From the NCBI RefSeq assembly GCF_964063325.1, contig NZ_OZ061315.1, positions 1,550,001 to 1,614,000 of the forward strand: DNA of 64,000 nucleotides, written 5' to 3'. Shown piece after piece: positions 1 through 8,552 of the stretch. Each line of letters starts with the position of its first letter. Position 1 is the first letter of the stretch. This DNA is from Hafnia alvei (GTDB lineage: Bacteria > Pseudomonadota > Gammaproteobacteria > Enterobacterales > Enterobacteriaceae). Position numbers and translations under genes: made by a program. The notes under the pieces were generated by a model that had not been told where the DNA came from, ran no database searches, and saw only the letters and a list, made by a program, of their open reading frames with translations.

Positions 1-412
1 TGCGCAAGAAGTAAATATCAATCGTCTGGGGTATTCATTGTCGATTGCGGATGCGGCCGGTGTAAAACGCCCACTGTATAGCAATGGTACCGCGATTAAA
101 GATGACCCTGATTTTTCTATTGCACTGGGTTCTGACGGTTTAAAACGTAAGCTAGAAATTGAGAAATCAATAACCGATCTGGCTCAGTTGAACTCCGGTT
201 TGCAGGACAGCAAGATGATTATCAGCAAGCTGCGTGAACTGAAGTTAGCGGATATCAATTTCACCGCGTACAAATACATGATGAAACCTAATGAGCCGGT
301 GAAAAAAGACAGCCCTAAAACGGCAATGATTGTGTTGCTGGCTCTTATTCTAGGTGTGATTACTTCAGTAGGTTTAGTCACGTTGCGTCATGTGATTAAA
401 AACCGTAAGTAG
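1..412 (+). CDS. wzz: Wzz-family polysaccharide chain-length regulator, C-terminal part
   Basis: The reading frame is open from base 2, so only the last ~136 residues are present and the start lies outside the window. Wzz proteins are inner-membrane co-polymerases that set the modal length of O-antigen or related polysaccharides made by Wzy. What is visible is the end of the periplasmic domain, the proline-containing DSPK segment (about residues 94-97 counted from base 38) and then a ~20-residue hydrophobic helix with a short basic tail. This is the second transmembrane helix typical of Wzz. It converges on cycA with a shared terminator between them. Which paralogue it is (WzzB or FepE type) cannot be settled from this fragment. 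Confidence 0.85.
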   Translation, partial: AQEVNINRLGYSLSIADAAGVKRPLYSNGTAIKDDPDFSIALGSDGLKRKLEIEKSITDLAQLNSGLQDSKMIISKLRELKLADINFTAYKYMMKPNEPVKKDSPKTAMIVLLALILGVITSVGLVTLRHVIKNRK

Positions 413-470
413 TGAATGTGTTAATTTAGCATCTTAGTAGTTTGGTAGAAATATCAGCTATCAGAGATAT

Positions 471-498
471 AAAAAACGGGCCTTATGGCCCGTTTTTT
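471..498. terminator. Bidirectional rho-independent terminator between wzz and cycA
   Basis: The stem ACGGGCC/GGCCCGT closes a TTAT loop. It has six A on the left and six T on the right, so it can serve both converging genes. Confidence 0.85.
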
Positions 499-529
499 GT
501 TGGTCACTGTTGCTGAGTGCGGCCGATAT

Positions 530-1933
530 CTATTGGGTACTACGACGTTTGCGTATGAACATCCACCCCAGCCCCAGAATCACGAACCAGAGCGGCGTCA
601 CCATCAGTGCTTGGCGTGTATCAGCTTGCAGCGTGAGCAGCACAATAACAAACGCAAAGAAGGCGAGACACACCCAACACATCAGCTTGCCAAAAGGCAT
701 CTTGTAGATTGATTTTGCATGCAGGTGAGGGCGCTGTTTACGGTAAACCATGTATGAGCACAGAATGATCGACCAAACAAACATGAACAAGATGGCTGAC
801 ACCGTAGTGACCATCGTGAAAACGGTGACAACGTTAGGGATTAAATAGATAAGCACCACGCCGCCCAGCAGACAAACGCAGGAGAACGTTAGGCCAGATG
901 ATGGCACTGCGCGCTTAGATAGCAGCGCAAAGCGCTTAGGCGCTACGCCATCCTGCGCTAAGCCATAAAGCATGCGGCTAGTTGAAAAGACGCCGCTGTT
1001 GGCAGAAGAGGCCGCAGAGGTCAGCACCACAAAGTTAATGATGCTGGCAGCAGCAGGTAAACCGGCTAACACAAACAGCTCAACGAACGGGCTTTTATCC
1101 GGAACTACAGAGCCCCACGGCGTCACGGACATAATCATGATCAGCGCAAATACATAGAACATGATGATGCGGATAGGGATCGAGTTAATGGCGCGCGGCA
1201 ATGATTTCTCAGGATCTTTCGTTTCTGCTGCAGTGGTTCCTACCAGCTCAATGCCAACAAAGGCAAATACCGCAATTTGGAAGCCCGCAAAGAAACCACT
1301 TAGGCCTTTCGGGAACCAGCCGCCATCGTTCCAGAGATTACTAAACGAAGCCACGCTGCCGGTTGGTGATTCGAAGTGCATTAACACCATGCCTAGCCCA
1401 ATCAAAATCAATGCAACGATGGCGACGATTTTAATCATCGCAAACCAGAACTCCATTTCGCCGAACATTTTGACCGTCGCCAGATTCAGCCCTAGCAGTA
1501 AAAGCACCACGGCAAGCGAGGCGACCCAATCAGATAGCCCAGGGAACCAGAACTGTGCATAGGCCGTTATCGCGACGACGTCGGCTATGCCAGTGACAAC
1601 CCAGCAGAACCAGTATGTCCAACCGGTAAAATATCCAGCCCACGGGCCAAGCAAATCAGCAGCAAAGTCGCTGAAGGATTTATATTCAAGATTGGATAAA
1701 AGTAGCTCGCCCATCGCGCGCATCACGAAGAACAGCATAAAGCCGATGATCATATAGACGAAAATGATCGAAGGGCCTGCAAGGCTGATTGTTTTGCCGG
1801 ATCCCATAAAGAGGCCGGTACCGATGGCACCACCAATAGCAATGAGCTGAATATGCCGATTGGTGAGATTGCGCCGTAGATGCTCTTCCCCTTTTGCAGG
1901 GCTCGCGGCCTCAACTTTTACCTGCTCTACCAT
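530..1933 (-). CDS. cycA: D-serine/D-alanine/glycine:H+ symporter CycA
   Basis: CycA is an inner-membrane amino acid-polyamine-organocation permease that imports glycine, D-alanine, D-serine and D-cycloserine. The 467-residue product is close to the 470 residues in E. coli and is near-identical over long blocks. These include the first helix (GGAIGTGLFMGSGKTISLAG, about residues 33-52) and the VGIELVGTTAAETKDPEK stretch in the middle. About twelve hydrophobic segments are visible. The gene stands alone, reading toward wzz. CycA is known as a GcvB small-RNA target in E. coli; I did not verify a GcvB pairing site here. Confidence 0.96.
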   Translation of the reverse strand: MVEQVKVEAASPAKGEEHLRRNLTNRHIQLIAIGGAIGTGLFMGSGKTISLAGPSIIFVYMIIGFMLFFVMRAMGELLLSNLEYKSFSDFAADLLGPWAGYFTGWTYWFCWVVTGIADVVAITAYAQFWFPGLSDWVASLAVVLLLLGLNLATVKMFGEMEFWFAMIKIVAIVALILIGLGMVLMHFESPTGSVASFSNLWNDGGWFPKGLSGFFAGFQIAVFAFVGIELVGTTAAETKDPEKSLPRAINSIPIRIIMFYVFALIMIMSVTPWGSVVPDKSPFVELFVLAGLPAAASIINFVVLTSAASSANSGVFSTSRMLYGLAQDGVAPKRFALLSKRAVPSSGLTFSCVCLLGGVVLIYLIPNVVTVFTMVTTVSAILFMFVWSIILCSYMVYRKQRPHLHAKSIYKMPFGKLMCWVCLAFFAFVIVLLTLQADTRQALMVTPLWFVILGLGWMFIRKRRSTQ

Positions 1934-2312
1934 TATGTCTTCTTCCTTTTACCTGTCTGTAAGTTGCATGCCATTAGCTGATGTTTCGCAGTCTAAAAAT
2001 TTAGGCATGTCGTTTTAGGCATAGGCTCTGATGGCCTTTATCTATGAGTGCATTGCGAAAGAGAACGACCGATTCGCAGAACATCCAAGATATTAGGGAA
2101 GAAAATCAGAATTGAATACAAATAGATTAACTTAATGTTAATTTTTTGTTTTTTTATAGATCTCGATCCACAGTGATTTGTGATGTATTTCAAGCTGAGC
2201 TGGATAAAACATCCGTCCGATCACAAAATTACCGAGAGAATCAGTTAACTTCAAAGAAGGATTACAGAATATTGTGAAGTCACCGATGAGGTGGATCTGA
2301 TGGCTTGCAGGC
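1934..2312. other. Intergenic region upstream of cycA
   Basis: This AT-rich stretch must hold the cycA promoter and 5' leader. I see no further gene, tRNA or clear operator. A 70-codon open frame on the minus strand at 2138-2350 overlaps the mepS terminator and has no family resemblance. Confidence 0.5.
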
Positions 2313-2343
2313 ATAAAAAAACGCAACCGAAGTCGCGTTTTAT
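2313..2343 (-). terminator. Rho-independent terminator of mepS
   Basis: Read on the minus strand, an 8-bp stem (AACGCGAC/GTTGCGTT, one G-U) closes a UUCG tetraloop and is followed by seven T. Confidence 0.88.
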
Positions 2344-2380
2344 TTGGCATTTAGGACAATCAGGTGTTTGTGCGTCTGGA

Positions 2381-2965
2381 TTAGCTATGCGCCGGGTTGG
2401 TCAATACTCGACGAGCTTCGCGATAACGGCCTTTCCAGTAACTGTCATTCAGGCTTGAAATGGTCACACCGCTGCTGGTGGAAGCATGAACGAATTGATC
2501 ATTACCTAAATAGATACCGACGTGGCGCCCTGTTGAGCCTGCACGGAACAGCACTAAGTCACCGATACGCAGCTTAGTACGCTGAATTTGGCGGCCAGTA
2601 TCTTGTTGTTCTGATGTAGAGCGAGGAAGGTCCAAACCAAATTGTTCACGGAAAGTACGTTGAACAAATGCTGAACAATCAATGCCACGCTTACTGTCGC
2701 CACCGAGGCGATAACGTACGCCTTTCCAGGTTGCGTACTGATCCATAATTTTGGATTTAATATCCACATTACGAACCATTGCTTCAAATTCATCCTGAGA
2801 AGCTTGAAGTAAAAGACCGTCTTTGTCTTTAACTGCATGCGTATCAGTTTGTGCGTATCTATCAGATGAAGAATGGTTTGCACTACATGCCGACAGAAGT
2901 ACTGCGGCGGCGATAGCAGGTGCTAATCGCAAGATATATCTCAGAATCGGTTGAGACTTGACCAT
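2381..2965 (-). CDS. mepS: Murein DD-endopeptidase MepS (Spr), outer-membrane lipoprotein
   Basis: MepS cleaves D-Ala-mDAP crosslinks so that new peptidoglycan strands can be inserted. It works from the outer membrane as a lipoprotein. The 194-residue product starts like E. coli Spr (MVKSQPILRYILR) and carries a lipobox LSAC with Cys27. The NlpC/P60 domain shows the catalytic Cys97 (GIDCSAF), the first His in GRHVGIY and the second in FVHAS. The linker after the lipobox is a few residues longer than in E. coli. It lies next to lpxT as in E. coli, with a ~400-bp gap and its own terminator. Confidence 0.96.
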   Translation of the reverse strand: MVKSQPILRYILRLAPAIAAAVLLSACSANHSSSDRYAQTDTHAVKDKDGLLLQASQDEFEAMVRNVDIKSKIMDQYATWKGVRYRLGGDSKRGIDCSAFVQRTFREQFGLDLPRSTSEQQDTGRQIQRTKLRIGDLVLFRAGSTGRHVGIYLGNDQFVHASTSSGVTISSLNDSYWKGRYREARRVLTNPAHS

Positions 2966-3364
2966 TGTAGAAGATTTTCCTTTTTGTCCTTAACGACGGA
3001 GTCGCTATCTATAAATGCCATTCAAGAGACTAATAATAGGATCCTCATGTGACAATGTTTACACATGAATTCTGTGCGGTGGAGCACATTTTTATCGCTA
3101 TTATTCTCAAAAACTCAGAATCTATGCACAAACGTTGAAAGACTACCGGATCGAAATAGGTTTGGCGAGACTTTTTGCTCATTTTGAAGAATAAGAAGCT
3201 GTTGTAATAATATGTAATATTTAAAGATTATTAAAAAAGATGTGCGTGGGATGAAAAGGAAAAAAGAAAAGCTAGATGGTATAGGAATTATCTGAATGAG
3301 AACTTATGCAATCTCTTATTTATCCCCCTTAATCCCTTAGGCGAATTCAGGGGGATGCGATGGA
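2966..3364. other. Intergenic region between lpxT end and mepS start
   Basis: This region holds the mepS promoter and leader. The one visible structure is an 8-bp inverted repeat (ATCCCCCT at 3322-3329, AGGGGGAT at 3349-3356) just past the lpxT stop. It lacks a T-run, so its role as the lpxT terminator is uncertain. No gene is seen. Confidence 0.45.
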
Positions 3365-4069
3365 TTATTGCGGACGATGTTTGCCGGGCATATGCCGGTC
3401 CAACAAGTTCAATAAGGCATCTGATGCAGGCGTTAGTAGCCACCAGCTTAGGCCAACCAGTACGACGCTGAGAGAGCCGACGGCGATGTCACTGAACCAA
3501 TGCGCGCCAATCATGATACGCGGCAGAATAAATATCACGAAGATCGCCAGCGCAATAATAAAAGAGCGAAGCGTAAAGTAACGCAGCATGAATACAGCAA
3601 AAATAATCAGCATCATGCCATGGTCGCCAGGGAAGCTATCGCTTGAACTGTCTTTGGTATTAATCCCAGTCAACTCGCCCACGCGATGAATGTGGGAAAA
3701 GTAGTTAGTTGGGCTCGCGCGTTTAACGGGAAGAATATGGCCTAACTGATTTAAGACCACCGCAGTCAGTAATATCACAATGCCCAAAATTAGCATCCGG
3801 CGCTTGCCGTAACCATCTTGTTTGATAAAAAACGAAAGATAGAGCAGCCCCATACTCAGTAACGCTATGGCGTCGAATGCTCGATTATTGGTATAGGCCA
3901 CTAAATAGAGAAAGGCGCGGTTGGTGACTAGGTGATCGTTAAAAAAGAAAAAGATCGACGAGTCAATCGGGAACCAAAATCCATGATTTGGAGCCAAATA
4001 CCAAGAAAAGAATAAAGCGATGCCTGCGAGATTACACAAAATAATCCACGGCAGATTACGACGAGTCAT
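3365..4069 (-). CDS. lpxT: Kdo2-lipid A phosphotransferase LpxT (YeiU)
   Basis: LpxT is an inner-membrane PAP2-superfamily enzyme. It moves phosphate from undecaprenyl pyrophosphate to the 1-position of lipid A on the periplasmic face. The 234-residue protein has six hydrophobic segments. The PAP2 motifs are visible: KRASPT (about residues 116-121), SFPGDHG (about 144-150) and the RIMIGAHWFSD motif (about 184-194). Length and sequence follow E. coli LpxT (237 residues). It lies 35 bp downstream of yeiR on the same strand, so co-transcription is likely. Confidence 0.95.
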   Translation of the reverse strand: MTRRNLPWIILCNLAGIALFFSWYLAPNHGFWFPIDSSIFFFFNDHLVTNRAFLYLVAYTNNRAFDAIALLSMGLLYLSFFIKQDGYGKRRMLILGIVILLTAVVLNQLGHILPVKRASPTNYFSHIHRVGELTGINTKDSSSDSFPGDHGMMLIIFAVFMLRYFTLRSFIIALAIFVIFILPRIMIGAHWFSDIAVGSLSVVLVGLSWWLLTPASDALLNLLDRHMPGKHRPQ

Positions 4070-4104
4070 GTGCTAAGCCTAACCTGTAAAATAAAAATTT
4101 CTGT

Positions 4105-5091
4105 TTAAGACGTTGTTTTAATACGTGCTTTTAAGAGCGCACTTTGTAATGTGTTCCAGTCGGTTTCAGCGTCATGAATTAACTCAATGCGGCTGTCCAA
4201 CGGCGTTGTCTGCTGTGTTTCAATATGGAAATCAGCGCCTTGTCGATTAACGATCAAGGTTCCCTCTGGGATCTGCAAGCTTCCTTTCACGCGAACAACC
4301 GGTGCGAGGCGCACCCATTCCAGCAAAGCGACGGTGTCGAAACAGGTCTCTGCGCTGAATACCCATCCGCAGCTAAAATAGCCTTGGCCCTGATTCAGCG
4401 AGCGACGCCAGTTTTGACCTTCAGGTAGGCGCAGTGCGGCAATGCCTGATGCGATTGTTTTACCGTGGTGATGGTGTTTAGCATTAGGTAGTTCGGCAAT
4501 ATTTTCACGTGCGCTGTCGAGTAATGCGACATCAAGTTGCCCATGCTGCGTCGATACCAAGCGGCGTTCTGAGCCTGCTTGCTGATACCAGTCGTCAAGT
4601 TTCTCACGATCGTTATCGCTATAGGTATCGTCCTTATTTGCCACAATGATATCCGCCGCGGCAAGCTGATCGCGGAAGTTCTCATTGCTGGTGTATTTGT
4701 CATCGCTAAGCTGGCGGGCATCAAGTACACAAAGCGTGGCTTTTAGCTCTAGCCAAGCTTGATAGTTGTCTGATGTCAGCAGGTTCAGTATTTGTTTCGG
4801 ATGCCCGAGCCCGGTCGGCTCAATCAGCAAGCGATCGGGTTTGGCTTGCTGCAACAACATATTCAATCCAACCTGCATAGGAAGACCGTTAACGCAGCAC
4901 ATACATCCACCGGGGATCTCTTTTAACACGGCTCCTGTATCTGCCAGCAACGCACCATCAATGCCAATTTCACCAAATTCGTTTACCAAAACAGCCCATT
5001 TTTCATTTTCGGGTTTGTTTGCTAATAGGTGGCGCAACGTGGTGGTTTTGCCGCTACCCAAAAATCCGGTGATGAGATTTACTTTAGTCAT
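4105..5091 (-). CDS. yeiR: Zinc-binding GTPase YeiR (COG0523/CobW family)
   Basis: This is a G3E-family GTPase of the COG0523 group, proposed metal chaperones for zinc homeostasis. It has 328 residues. The P-loop GFLGSGKT spans residues 9-16. The metal-binding CxCC motif is C63-M-C65-C66, and NKDD near residue 153 is the guanine-specificity loop. A His cluster (HHHH, about residue 207) could add metal ligands. The C-terminal CobW domain is complete. E. coli YeiR is of the same size and is also next to lpxT. Confidence 0.94.
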   Translation of the reverse strand: MTKVNLITGFLGSGKTTTLRHLLANKPENEKWAVLVNEFGEIGIDGALLADTGAVLKEIPGGCMCCVNGLPMQVGLNMLLQQAKPDRLLIEPTGLGHPKQILNLLTSDNYQAWLELKATLCVLDARQLSDDKYTSNENFRDQLAAADIIVANKDDTYSDNDREKLDDWYQQAGSERRLVSTQHGQLDVALLDSARENIAELPNAKHHHHGKTIASGIAALRLPEGQNWRRSLNQGQGYFSCGWVFSAETCFDTVALLEWVRLAPVVRVKGSLQIPEGTLIVNRQGADFHIETQQTTPLDSRIELIHDAETDWNTLQSALLKARIKTTS

Positions 5092-5247
5092 TTAACGCCC
5101 CGATTTACCTGCTTTTCGACCAGAATATTACCATAATTACACATTATCTCAGGGAAGAGAAAGTGCTGCGACCTTAAACCAAAGTTAAACGAAAAGGAAA
5201 ATGGCGCAAAAATATTCGCGTCCATTACCAACTTTTAACCTGCCAGT

Positions 5248-5267
5248 TTAGCGTTATTAAACGCTAA
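5248..5267. repeat. Perfect 8-bp inverted repeat in the gap upstream of the secreted fimbrial-like gene
   Basis: TTAGCGTT (5248-5255) and AACGCTAA (5260-5267) are separated by 4 bases. The repeat lies in the 366-bp gap between divergent yeiR and the small secreted-protein gene at 5458. It could be an operator. I cannot match it to a known regulator, and nothing else is evident in this gap. Confidence 0.4.
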
Positions 5268-5457
5268 TAATTTTCTCTATCGTATTGTTACCTGCTGTAT
5301 ATCGCTTGAACGACATTTTTTCTTAAGGTTTGCTGTTTTGGTGCCGTTGTGTTTTTCACAGGCTGCTACCTTTAAAACACGGTCTAGGCAAAGGATTTGC
5401 ATGGATTGATGTATTTACCGGCTAGCGTGTATTTGTGTGAAAATTCAAGAGGTGACC

Positions 5458-5781
5458 ATGAATAAGGTTTGGTTATCAATGCTTTTCGCTGTCGGCTTGG
5501 GATTGCCTTTTTTAGCAGGATTGATGCCTGAAGCTCAGGCTGGAAATGTAGGCGTTATTCGTTTTATTGGCTCGATTGTCGAAGATGCTTGTATCGTCGG
5601 CGTTGATAATCGTCGTATAAAAACCCGCTGTGACAACGGTGGCCGAACTGCAACGGTCAGTCGCCCAATTAGCCAAATAGGTACGTCTCCCGTCGATCTC
5701 CCTATTTCAGTGGGAACCAGTCAATTAAATTGGATTAATTCCAAACATACTGTAGGTGTGTTAACAATTAATTATCATTAG
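5458..5781 (+). CDS. Small secreted fimbrial-subunit-like protein, orphan
   Basis: The protein has about 107 residues. The ATG at 5458 is chosen because AAGAGGTG lies 5-6 bases upstream; an in-frame GTG at 5437 lacks such a site. It has an N-terminal hydrophobic signal ending in AQA-G (about residues 27-30). The mature start is G-x-I-x-F-x-G-x-IVEDAC, the pattern of type 1 pilus subunit N-termini. A second Cys (KTRCDNGG) could close the usual fimbrial disulfide. At about 78 mature residues it is only half of a normal pilin, and no usher or chaperone is nearby. Its function is unknown. Confidence 0.7.
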   Translation: MNKVWLSMLFAVGLGLPFLAGLMPEAQAGNVGVIRFIGSIVEDACIVGVDNRRIKTRCDNGGRTATVSRPISQIGTSPVDLPISVGTSQLNWINSKHTVGVLTINYH

Positions 5782-5901
5782 CTTCCTTTCTTAATTTTTT
5801 TCTCAATACTGTCGACGTTGGTGGGTTCACATGGGGTTTGGATTATGGTTATCCAGGCCCTGTTATTGATGTATTCTGCCAAGGTCATTTTTCTGCTGTG
5901 A

Positions 5902-5907
5902 TATAAT
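5902..5907 (+). promoter_or_regulatory. Candidate -10 hexamer for uxuR
   Basis: A perfect TATAAT lies 103 bases upstream of the uxuR start codon. No good -35 is visible at 16-18 bases, so the assignment rests on the -10 alone. Confidence 0.4.
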
Positions 5908-5943
5908 CAGACCAAATTAGGCAAGTGCTCCTATCATTTGGGG

Positions 5944-5960
5944 ATTTGGTCTGGCCAATC
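5944..5960. promoter_or_regulatory. Candidate UxuR/ExuR-type operator before uxuR
   Basis: The sequence contains TTGG-N5-CCAA (5946-5958) flanked by AT. It resembles the hexuronate regulator operator family (TTGGTATACCAA core). The same TTGG-N5-CCAA spacing recurs between yeiQ and uxuA. It sits just downstream of the TATAAT at 5902, fitting autoregulation by repression. Inference only. Confidence 0.5.
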
Positions 5961-6009
5961 GTTAGGTTAGGCGATATTCACCCACGTTATCGGTATAAAA
6001 GGTAGCAAT

Positions 6010-6753
6010 ATGAGATTGTATCAAGAAGTGGGCAATACTCTGCGTGAGCTCATCGCGCAAGGTGAGTATCCAATTGGCGAGCGTTTACCCCCTGAGCGTG
6101 ATATTGCGGAACAATTTAGCGTGAGCCGCAGCGTTGTTCGTGAAGCGCTCATCATGCTCGAACTGGAAAAGCTGATTGATGTTCGTAAAGGTTCTGGTGT
6201 GTATGTTGTTGCTTTGCCGCAAAGTCAGCTACGTGCAGCGGTGACCGATCTTGACGAAAATACCTATGGTCCTTTTGAATTACTTCAGGCAAGGCAACTG
6301 TTGGAAAGTGAGATTGCGGCGTTTGCAGCCGTTCAGGCAACCAAAGCTGACATCATGAAGATGCGGAAAGCCATTGAGCAAGAGCGTCAGTCATTGTCAT
6401 TAGGCACCATCGATGAAAGCGCTGATGAACTCTTCCACTGCCTGCTTGCGCAATCTACGCAAAACAGCGTGTTGGCCAGCATGGTTCACGACGCTTGGCA
6501 GGCGAGAAAACATAATCCCATGTGGAGTGGGCTGCACGTGCATACCAGTGACTTCAGCTATCGTTGGAACTGGTTAGACGATCACCAAAAAATTCTGCAT
6601 GCCGTTTTACGCCGTGATGCCAAATCTGCGAAACAGACGATGTGGCAGCATTTGGAAAACGTAAAAACTAAGCTGTTGGAAATCTCCGACCCTGAAGATC
6701 CAAGTTTCGATGGTTTTTTATTTGAATCAACGCCGGTGTTACAGAGCGAGTAG
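6010..6753 (+). CDS. uxuR: GntR/FadR-family repressor of hexuronate catabolism, UxuR-type
   Basis: It is a 247-residue cytoplasmic regulator. An N-terminal winged helix-turn-helix (LPPERDIAEQFSVSRSVVREALIMLE, about residues 26-51) is followed by an FCD ligand domain. The GPFELLQARQLLES signature appears at about 86-99. The C-terminus (DPSFDGFLFES) matches UxuR rather than ExuR of E. coli. In E. coli UxuR represses uxuAB and responds to fructuronate. Here it lies in the same neighbourhood as uxuA and yeiQ, with similar TTGG-N5-CCAA sites before it and in the yeiQ-uxuA gap. Confidence 0.88.
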   Translation: MRLYQEVGNTLRELIAQGEYPIGERLPPERDIAEQFSVSRSVVREALIMLELEKLIDVRKGSGVYVVALPQSQLRAAVTDLDENTYGPFELLQARQLLESEIAAFAAVQATKADIMKMRKAIEQERQSLSLGTIDESADELFHCLLAQSTQNSVLASMVHDAWQARKHNPMWSGLHVHTSDFSYRWNWLDDHQKILHAVLRRDAKSAKQTMWQHLENVKTKLLEISDPEDPSFDGFLFESTPVLQSE

Positions 6754-6935
6754 GGATTATACTTTTATGAGTGAATGACTACGTTAATTGAACGCTAGCA
6801 GTAGCAGTTCGCCGTGGGGTTCTTTGCCTAAGCTTGTGCGGTAAGTTCCTAATATTGCGCAATAGATTAGCTATTTATGGCCGTTATTCGACATAATAAA
6901 AATAATACCCGTCGTGAATTGCCGGTAACTGATAT

Positions 6936-8471
6936 ATGACACAACTTTTCCGCACCGCGAGTTTCCGTCCTGTAGCAAGACTTATCGTCTCTCTACTGGT
7001 CGTTATTTTAATTCTTATTATCGCCGTATTGACTATTTCATGGCAGATCTCGCGTGGAATGGAGCGTGATATTGAGCAGCGCTTGCAGCGAGCTATATCG
7101 CAATTTGATGCGACACTACAAAATGCGGAAACCGCTGCTAATGCAATACATGATTATTTAGGTAAGAGCTGTAGTCCTGAAACGCAGGATGCTTTGCGTT
7201 ATCAGGTTACCGTTGTTCCAGATATCCGTACTGTTAATCTGGCTACGGGTGATAATGTTTACTGCTCATCCTTGGCGGGGAAATATTCTACCGGAGTTAG
7301 CACCAGTAAATACGTCAATGGGATGCTGTTGATGCTGAACGGTAATCCGGTAACGCCCAACCGTTCGCTTATTGCATTTCGTAAATCCTACGGTGAGCAC
7401 AGCGTTTTGGTGGGTATTGATGGATATTATCTAAAGAATGTTTTGGAATTATTGCAGATACCAACGGAAATTCACTTATTGGTTGGCACCAGCCGGATGG
7501 ACAGCTCAGGCCATGTATCTGATGATAAAATCAAACCTCACGGCACCCGCTATACTCAGAAATCCACCCGCTTTCCTTACTCTGTTGAGACCGAAATTCC
7601 CACTAGCACCCATTGGGAGTACGTTTGGGAGTACTCTTCAGGCAGCATTATTTTATTTCCACTCTTAGCCATCTTGTTGGGTTTCGTCACCTATCGCACA
7701 CTGGGGCGGGTGAATTCTCCTTTATCCGAGCTGAAAAGTGGCTTGAGAAACCATGAGTTTATTCCGTTTATACAGCCCGTTGTAAGCGGTCATACCAATG
7801 ATCTTACCGGATGTGAAGTGCTGATGCGCTGGCGTCATCCGCAGATGGGGATGATTGCACCTAACCAGTTTATTCCTTTAGCTGAAGAGTCTGGGCTGAT
7901 CGTACCAATGACTCAGGATTTAATGGCGCAGGTGAGAGACTATTTTGCACCGCTGGCTGAGCGTCTTCCCTATAATTTCCATTTCGGAATCAATATTAGC
8001 GCGAGCCATTTTAAGGATCTCAGTCTGGTTGAAGACTGTCGCCAATTTCTTGCCGCCTTTGAAGGCTACAAAATTCAGATGGTATTAGAGCTGACCGAGC
8101 GCCAGTTGATTGTACCAAGTGAGATGACACACCGCATATTCCATGAGTTACATGAGCTTGGCGTGTTCATTGCGCTAGACGACTTTGGCACTGGCCACTC
8201 TAGCTTGGCTTATCTGCGTGAATTTCATATTGATATTCTTAAAATTGACCAGAGTTTTATCCGCATGATTGGGTCTGATGCGCTATCAGGGCATATTGTA
8301 GATAACGTGATTGATTTAGCTAAACGTCTGCAAATGGTGACGGTAGCGGAAGGGGTGGAAACGCCGGAGCAGGCGGAGCATCTTAAGCAATATAATATTG
8401 ATTTTTTGCAGGGGTATTTGTTCGGACGCCCGGAAGATCTCAAAGTCTTTAGCGATAAATGGTTGTTATAG
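6936..8471 (+). CDS. Membrane c-di-GMP phosphodiesterase, CSS-EAL type
   Basis: The 511-residue inner-membrane enzyme is predicted to hydrolyse c-di-GMP. A transmembrane helix lies at about 13-36, then a periplasmic CSS domain with the redox motif YCSSLAG (about 108-114). A second helix lies at about 237-255 and a cytosolic EAL domain follows. The EAL signature reads EVLMRW. Other catalytic residues are intact: the N of FGINIS, ELTER, the DDFGTGHSS loop, K of ILKIDQ, E of VAEGVET and Q of FLQGYLFGRP. It should therefore be active. In E. coli a CSS-EAL protein (PdeN/Rtn) also lies near mepS, but the sequence is not close enough to assign that name. Confidence 0.9.
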   Translation: MTQLFRTASFRPVARLIVSLLVVILILIIAVLTISWQISRGMERDIEQRLQRAISQFDATLQNAETAANAIHDYLGKSCSPETQDALRYQVTVVPDIRTVNLATGDNVYCSSLAGKYSTGVSTSKYVNGMLLMLNGNPVTPNRSLIAFRKSYGEHSVLVGIDGYYLKNVLELLQIPTEIHLLVGTSRMDSSGHVSDDKIKPHGTRYTQKSTRFPYSVETEIPTSTHWEYVWEYSSGSIILFPLLAILLGFVTYRTLGRVNSPLSELKSGLRNHEFIPFIQPVVSGHTNDLTGCEVLMRWRHPQMGMIAPNQFIPLAEESGLIVPMTQDLMAQVRDYFAPLAERLPYNFHFGINISASHFKDLSLVEDCRQFLAAFEGYKIQMVLELTERQLIVPSEMTHRIFHELHELGVFIALDDFGTGHSSLAYLREFHIDILKIDQSFIRMIGSDALSGHIVDNVIDLAKRLQMVTVAEGVETPEQAEHLKQYNIDFLQGYLFGRPEDLKVFSDKWLL

Positions 8472-8514
8472 AAGGCCTTAATATATCGGTAGTGTTATAA
8501 GACGAAATTTATGA

Positions 8515-8544
8515 AATTGGCTATCCCGCGCGGGATAGCCAATT
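8515..8544. terminator. 30-bp perfect palindrome between convergent genes, possible terminator
   Basis: AATTGGCTATCCCGC is followed directly by its exact reverse complement, with no spacer. It lies between the 3' ends of the phosphodiesterase gene and yeiQ. As RNA it would form a strong hairpin for either strand. Neither side has a proper T-run, so termination is inferred from placement. Confidence 0.5.
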
Positions 8545-8552
8545 GACGTGAA

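Noticed and set aside
485..1562. Several 60-130 codon open frames on the plus strand across cycA
   Set aside because: They are antisense to a near-identical cycA, have no family resemblance and no ribosome sites.
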